Below, in pieces: positions 25,431 through 29,196 of a stretch of DNA of 29,196 nucleotides (position 1 is the stretch's first letter; each line of letters begins with the position of its first letter). The DNA comes from a virus. A program made the position numbers and the translations under genes. The stretch covers positions 1 through 29,196 of the IMG/VR virus record IMGVR_UViG_3300006754_000103; one strand, given 5' to 3'. Under the pieces are notes generated by a model that was not told the origin of the DNA, ran no database searches, and worked only from the letters and a program-made list of their open reading frames with translations.

Positions 25431-26707
25431 AAGCAGTATTAAGTAATAGGATTTATCTTACAGCAGACGCAAAATTAGAGTCTATGATAGATAAGCAATT
25501 AACTTATAAGATACCCTCTTATAAACCCTTAGACCCTCCGCAAATCATAAAAAATATGGGATTTGTAAGAACAGGTTTAGTAACTATGCCTGTGGGTAGA
25601 CTAGATTTAATTCCTTCTAATTATGAGATTGTAGATAAAAGAGTAACAGTTCCAGTAGAGTTTCCAGAGTTTAAATTTGAACTAAGGGAAAGTCAACAAG
25701 CAGTATATAATGAAGTAGACGATAACTGTATAGTAAATGCTTGGGTTAGTTGGGGTAAAACATTCACAGCATTAGCAGTTGCAGCTAAACTAGGACAAAA
25801 AACACTAGTTGTAGTGCATACTCTAGCTTTAAGAACTCAATGGGAAAAAGAAGTAGAAAAAGTATTTGGTATTAAAGCAGGGGTTATTGGTAGTGGTAAA
25901 TTTAATACTGATAGTCCTATTGTAATAGGAAATGTACAGTCTTTATATCGCAGAATTCCAGATATAGTAAATAAATTCGGTACAATAATACTTGATGAAA
26001 TGCACCATGTTAGTAGCCCAACATTCGCAAGAGTAATAGATAAATCATTAGCAAGATACAAGATAGGATTATCAGGAACGATAGAAAGAAAAGACGGAAA
26101 ACATGTGGTATTTAGAGATTATTTTGGACAAAAAATCTTTATGCCACCAAAAGAGAATTATATGACTCCTAGTATAGATGTGATACATTCAGAGATCAGA
26201 TTTATGGATGGAGCAAACATTCCTTGGGCTAGAAAGATTAACCAATTAGCTTGGAATGAAGAATACAGACACACAGTAGCAATAATAGCAAGTGCATATG
26301 CTGCTAAAGGTCATAAAGTTTTGGTAGTATCAGATCGAGTTGATTTACTAAAAACATGCGCTGAACTCAGCGGAGATAGAGCATTAGTTATTACAGGAGA
26401 GATTCCTCATGCAGAGAGACCTGATATGATGAAACGGATTGATATAGATAAAGATATTCTTTATGGAACTCAATCTATCTTTTCAGAGGGTATATCCCTT
26501 AACTCTTTAAGTTGCTTATTATTGGCAACACCTGTTAACAATGATCCATTATTAACACAGTTAATAGGTAGGGTTATTAGAGAACAAGAGGAGAAAAAGG
26601 ATCCTGTAGTAATTGATATTAACTTAGTAGGTAAGACGGCACGCAGACAAGCTAAGAATAGGTTAGGGTACTATATGAAACAGGGATATGTTATTAAACA
26701 CCTTTAA
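25427..26707 (+). CDS. DEAH-box superfamily 2 helicase (T5 D10 counterpart, UvsW-like)
   Basis: 426 aa from ATG 25427; the open frame begins at 25361 but those residues overlap the DUF3307 gene. N-terminal strand domain, then helicase motifs: Q-like FELRESQQAVYNEV, motif I NAWVSWGKT (A-x4-GKT, about 105-112), Ia VVHTLALRTQWE, motif II D190-E-M-H193 (ILDEMHH), motif III GLSGTIERKDG, motif V-like QSIFSEGISLNSL and motif VI QLIGRVIREQ (378-387). It likely remodels forks and recombination joints as T4 UvsW and T5 D10 do. A promoter follows within 12 bases. Confidence 0.93.
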   Translation: MKAVLSNRIYLTADAKLESMIDKQLTYKIPSYKPLDPPQIIKNMGFVRTGLVTMPVGRLDLIPSNYEIVDKRVTVPVEFPEFKFELRESQQAVYNEVDDNCIVNAWVSWGKTFTALAVAAKLGQKTLVVVHTLALRTQWEKEVEKVFGIKAGVIGSGKFNTDSPIVIGNVQSLYRRIPDIVNKFGTIILDEMHHVSSPTFARVIDKSLARYKIGLSGTIERKDGKHVVFRDYFGQKIFMPPKENYMTPSIDVIHSEIRFMDGANIPWARKINQLAWNEEYRHTVAIIASAYAAKGHKVLVVSDRVDLLKTCAELSGDRALVITGEIPHAERPDMMKRIDIDKDILYGTQSIFSEGISLNSLSCLLLATPVNNDPLLTQLIGRVIREQEEKKDPVVIDINLVGKTARRQAKNRLGYYMKQGYVIKHL

Positions 26708-26718
26708 AAATTTAGTTC

Positions 26719-26747
26719 TTGACAGAGTGTCATTTTTTTGGTATAAT
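26719..26747 (+). promoter_or_regulatory. Sigma70-type promoter
   Basis: -35 TTGACA (26719-26724), 17-bp spacer, -10 TATAAT (26742-26747). The first ATG of the next gene is at 26750, only three bases after the -10 box, which leaves no room for a normal leader. Confidence 0.9.
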
Positions 26748-26749
26748 AT

Positions 26750-27157
26750 ATGATACAATATAATTGGAAAAAGATAAAAGAAGTGACCAATGGAATCTCT
26801 ACAGAGGTTCTATTAGTAATACACACGCTTACTTACAATCTGACTCCCAAAAATTATCGTGATCCATTATATAAATATTGGAACAAAGATTGGTTTGGAT
26901 TCTCTTTTCTGGTTAATCCAGAAGCTATATTTGAACACAGACCAGAATACTCCGAAAGAGAGTGGATAGAGTATATAACTTTAGCTAGTTATAGAAATAT
27001 CAATCTCTTTAACGATAACGGAGAGACAACACTAGACCTCAATCACTCACCAGTAGGCGAGGACATTATAAAAAACAATAGACTACTGAAAGTCGAAAAT
27101 AATAAAATAAGATTTCGATATGAAGAAGTCACTTTAAGGAGAAAATCATGGCTATAA
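26750..27157 (+). CDS. Hypothetical protein, 135 aa (place of T5 D11)
   Basis: ATG 26750 lies at or before the expected first transcribed base of the promoter at 26719. So either the mRNA is leaderless, the start is used only on read-through, or the true start is GTG 26783. The product is rich in aromatic residues: LLVIHTLTYNLTPKNYRDP, NKDWFGFSFLVNPEAIF, EREWIEYITLASYRN. A beta-strand C-terminus follows (RLLKVENNKIRFRYEEV). No family recognised. It overlaps the SSB gene by 10 bases, so a helper of the replication or recombination module is likely. Confidence 0.65.
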   Translation: MIQYNWKKIKEVTNGISTEVLLVIHTLTYNLTPKNYRDPLYKYWNKDWFGFSFLVNPEAIFEHRPEYSEREWIEYITLASYRNINLFNDNGETTLDLNHSPVGEDIIKNNRLLKVENNKIRFRYEEVTLRRKSWL

Positions 27158-27795
27158 AATTTGGTCAACTAGAAGGTAAGGCAAAGAAATCGAGTATTAA
27201 TCAATTTACTTACCGAGATGGAGATAACGTAGTAAGAATGGTAGGAGATATCCTTCCCCGTTACGTTTATTGGATTAAAGGCGAAAACGCTAAAAATATA
27301 CCTATGGAATGTTTATCATTCAATAGACAAACAGAAACTTTTGACAATGCGGAAAAAGATTGGGTACGAGCATACAACCCTGACATGAAATGTGGGTGGT
27401 CTTATGCAATTCAATGTATAGACCCTGCAGACGGACAGGTTAAAGTTTTGAATTTGAAGAAAAAGTTGCTTGAGCAAATCATGCTCGCAGCCGAAGATTT
27501 AGGTGATCCTACCGACCCAGAAACAGGTTGGGACATTTATTTCAAAAGGGTTAAAACTGGACCAATGGCATTTAATGTCGAATATCAGTTACAGGTTTTG
27601 AAATGCAAAACTAGATCCTTATCAGAAGATGAAATGGCATCTATTGCAGAACTTAAGTCAATGGACGAAGTTCTACCAAGACCAAGTGCAGAAGCACAAA
27701 AAGAACTCTTAGATCGAGTTAGATCTCAAGGGAACGAAACACCTGCTGAGGTGTCTAAGGAATTTGAAGCCACAGGAACTAAGAACCCGTGGTAA
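27148..27795 (+). CDS. Single-stranded DNA-binding protein (phage SSB, gp32-like core)
   Basis: 215 aa. A short basic start (GKAKKSSINQFTYRDGD) is followed by an OB-fold-like core: NVVRMVGDILPRYVYWIKG, IPMECLSFNR, CGWSYAIQCIDPADGQVKVL, then LKKKLLEQIMLAAEDLGDP, GWDIYFKRVKTGPMAFNVEY. The 'KKKL.EQI...AEDLGDPT' block is typical of SSBs of marine and T4-related phages. The C-terminal part is acidic and low in complexity and ends KNPW, like the protein-docking tails of SSBs. AAGGAG precedes its ATG. It coats single strands at forks and in recombination. Confidence 0.75.
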   Translation: MAIKFGQLEGKAKKSSINQFTYRDGDNVVRMVGDILPRYVYWIKGENAKNIPMECLSFNRQTETFDNAEKDWVRAYNPDMKCGWSYAIQCIDPADGQVKVLNLKKKLLEQIMLAAEDLGDPTDPETGWDIYFKRVKTGPMAFNVEYQLQVLKCKTRSLSEDEMASIAELKSMDEVLPRPSAEAQKELLDRVRSQGNETPAEVSKEFEATGTKNPW

Positions 27796-28751
27796 ACAAA
27801 ATCCTATTCACAGCAGACTGGCACTTGAAACTGGGACAGAAAAATGTCCCAGTTACTTGGGCTAAAAATAGGTTTAATCTGTTCATAGAGCAGATAAAAG
27901 AGTTAGAAAACGAAGCAGATTTACATATTATTGGTGGTGATTTATTTGATAGAGTACCATCAATGGAAGAATTAGAGTTATATTTTAAATTTATTAGTAA
28001 TGTTGGCATTAGAACTATTATATTTGATGGCAACCATGAGGCTACAAGAAAGGGAAAAACATTTTTTACTCAGTTAAAGAGTGCTACAACTAGACTTAAT
28101 CCTTTAGTAGAGATCGTTGACGAAATTTACAAAGGCGAACAGTTTGGAATCCTCCCCTACCGTGAGCTACATAGGAAGTGGCACATTACACAATTTAATA
28201 ACAGGCAACCGCTATTTACTCATGTTAGGGGAGCGATACCTCCTCATGTAAACCCAGAAATAGACTTGATGAGATTTTCACCTTTTCCAGTTGTTTTTGC
28301 GGGAGATTTACACAGCCATAGTAATACACAACTCAATATTGTATATCCAGGTAGTCCAATGGCTACACAGTTTCATAGAACCAAAATTAAGACAGGTTAT
28401 TTATTAATTAATACTAATAACTGGTCTTGGGAATGGAACGAGTTTGCACTCCCACAATTATTGAGGAAAACTATAAGTAGTACTGATGAGATGATTCCCA
28501 CAGACTACGATCATACAATTTATGAAATTGAAGGAAATGTTACTGATCTTGCAGATGTTTCTAACTCTGAACTTTTAGATAAAAAAATTGTTCGAAGAAA
28601 AACAGAGGCTACTCTCATTTTAGATAAAGAAATGACAATCGAAGATGAGCTAGTAGAATATCTAAGTTATATTCTCGAACTAAACGATAATCAAGTTAAG
28701 GAGATTATAGGAGTATACCATGATCACGCTAGGGACATTGCAATGGGATAA
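27789..28751 (+). CDS. SbcD/Mre11-like nuclease subunit (T4 gp47, T5 D12 counterpart)
   Basis: 320 aa, GTG start inside the SSB gene end. Calcineurin-like metallophosphoesterase motifs in order: D10-x-H12 (FTADWHLKLG), D51 (GGDLFDRV), N82-H83 (FDGNHEATR), H145 (FTHVRGAI) and G-D-L-H-S-H (172-177). A C-terminal capping and partner-binding part follows. With the SbcC-like subunit it forms an ATP-dependent end-processing nuclease for recombination. The next gene starts inside its last 11 codons. Confidence 0.95.
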   Translation: MVNKILFTADWHLKLGQKNVPVTWAKNRFNLFIEQIKELENEADLHIIGGDLFDRVPSMEELELYFKFISNVGIRTIIFDGNHEATRKGKTFFTQLKSATTRLNPLVEIVDEIYKGEQFGILPYRELHRKWHITQFNNRQPLFTHVRGAIPPHVNPEIDLMRFSPFPVVFAGDLHSHSNTQLNIVYPGSPMATQFHRTKIKTGYLLINTNNWSWEWNEFALPQLLRKTISSTDEMIPTDYDHTIYEIEGNVTDLADVSNSELLDKKIVRRKTEATLILDKEMTIEDELVEYLSYILELNDNQVKEIIGVYHDHARDIAMG

Positions 28752-29196
28752 TTGTTTTAGTTATGGAGTAGGAAACACCATAGAACTAAACGATAGTACA
28801 TTAACTCAACTTGTCGGTACAAACGGCATGGGTAAGTCTAGTATTCCTTTAATACTTGAGGAAGTTCTTTTTAATAAAAATTCAAAGGGTATCAAGAAAG
28901 CAGATATACAGAATAGGTATTTTAACAAGGGTTACAATATCTCATTAGACTTCGCAGTTGAAAAACGATATTATAGACTAGAAGTTCGTAGAAGTAGAGG
29001 TGTGATAAAAGTTAAGTTATTTGATGGTAAAGAGGATGTTTCTAGTCATACAGCAACAAACACTTACAAGACAGTAGAGGGTATTTTAGGGGTAGATTTT
29101 AAAACTTTCTCACAGTTAGTATATCAAAACACAAATGCAAGTTTACAGTTTTTAACCGCTACAGATGCAAATAGGAAGAAGTTTCTCATAGATTTA
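28720..29196 (+). CDS. SbcC/Rad50-like ATPase subunit, N-terminal part (T4 gp46, T5 D13 counterpart)
   Basis: 159 codons are seen; the gene runs off the right edge. ATG 28720 with TAGGAG nine bases upstream. ABC-type start TLGTLQWDNCFSYGVGN, Walker A GTNGMGKSSIPL (about 36-47) and the N-terminal lobe with LDFAVEKRYYRLEVRRSRG and FKTFSQLVYQNTNASLQFL (Q-loop region). The coiled coils, zinc hook and Walker B are beyond the window. Partner of the SbcD-like subunit just before it. Confidence 0.93.
   Translation, partial: MITLGTLQWDNCFSYGVGNTIELNDSTLTQLVGTNGMGKSSIPLILEEVLFNKNSKGIKKADIQNRYFNKGYNISLDFAVEKRYYRLEVRRSRGVIKVKLFDGKEDVSSHTATNTYKTVEGILGVDFKTFSQLVYQNTNASLQFLTATDANRKKFLIDL

Overview
The window is a stretch of an AT-rich, lytic, tailed-phage genome that is very probably marine and related to coliphage T5 in its replication module. 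Evidence for this is very dense packing (stop/start overlaps such as ATGA at most junctions), many genes under 100 codons, three tRNA genes, and the right-hand gene order: PC4-like protein, split NAD-dependent DNA ligase, four-repeat D5-like DNA-binding protein, DnaB-type helicase, CHC2/TOPRIM primase, PolA-type polymerase with 3'-5' exonuclease, DEAH helicase, SSB-like protein, SbcD-like and SbcC-like nuclease subunits. That order and the two-piece ligase match T5 as I know it. No integrase, transposase, ParA/ParB or structural gene is seen. The host is inferred to be a proteobacterium: ten promoters have CTTGAC-N17-TATAAT form, and the TorF-type porin and AmtB are of proteobacterial kind.

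Layout. 1-750: the end of a small HTH-family gene, a strong terminator, a parS-like palindrome and a GC-richer gene-free segment. 750-2131: a promoter, five overlapping small genes (three membrane-type), then a promoter and a second HTH-family gene. 2132-3125: about 1 kb with no gene that is full of inverted repeats and ends in a terminator hairpin; I read it as a giant structured non-coding RNA of the GOLLD/ROOL kind. 3150-4902: small genes, a third HTH-family copy and tRNA-Ala(TGC), tRNA-Gly(TCC), tRNA-Asp(GTC). 4903-5451: a second gene-free, hairpin-rich segment. 5490-7446 (minus strand): one operon with an HTH protein, glutaredoxin, ribosomal protein bS21, a tiny membrane protein, SAR-type lysozyme and a 2OG-Fe(II) oxygenase. 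7544-15207: a plus-strand accessory run with a structured leader, Hsp20, TorF-like porin, ribosomal protein bL33 (only 58 codons), spanin pair, DUF3310, ammonium channel AmtB, DUF6356, holin-like genes, acyl carrier protein and an HTH protein. 15204-29196: small genes and then the T5-like replication and recombination module, interrupted by a SET-domain protein, a DUF3307 membrane protein and several micro-ORFs.

How it works together. The right half replicates and recombines the genome. The left and middle parts look like host takeover: two ribosomal proteins, tRNAs, a giant RNA and a chaperone act around the ribosome, while TorF plus AmtB would bring in ammonium. Lysis genes are split between the minus operon (SAR endolysin, tiny TM protein) and the plus run (spanins, holin-like genes). 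A family of short HTH proteins, with at least four standalone or tandem copies, probably regulates or coats the DNA. All calls are made from reading the sequence; no database search was run.
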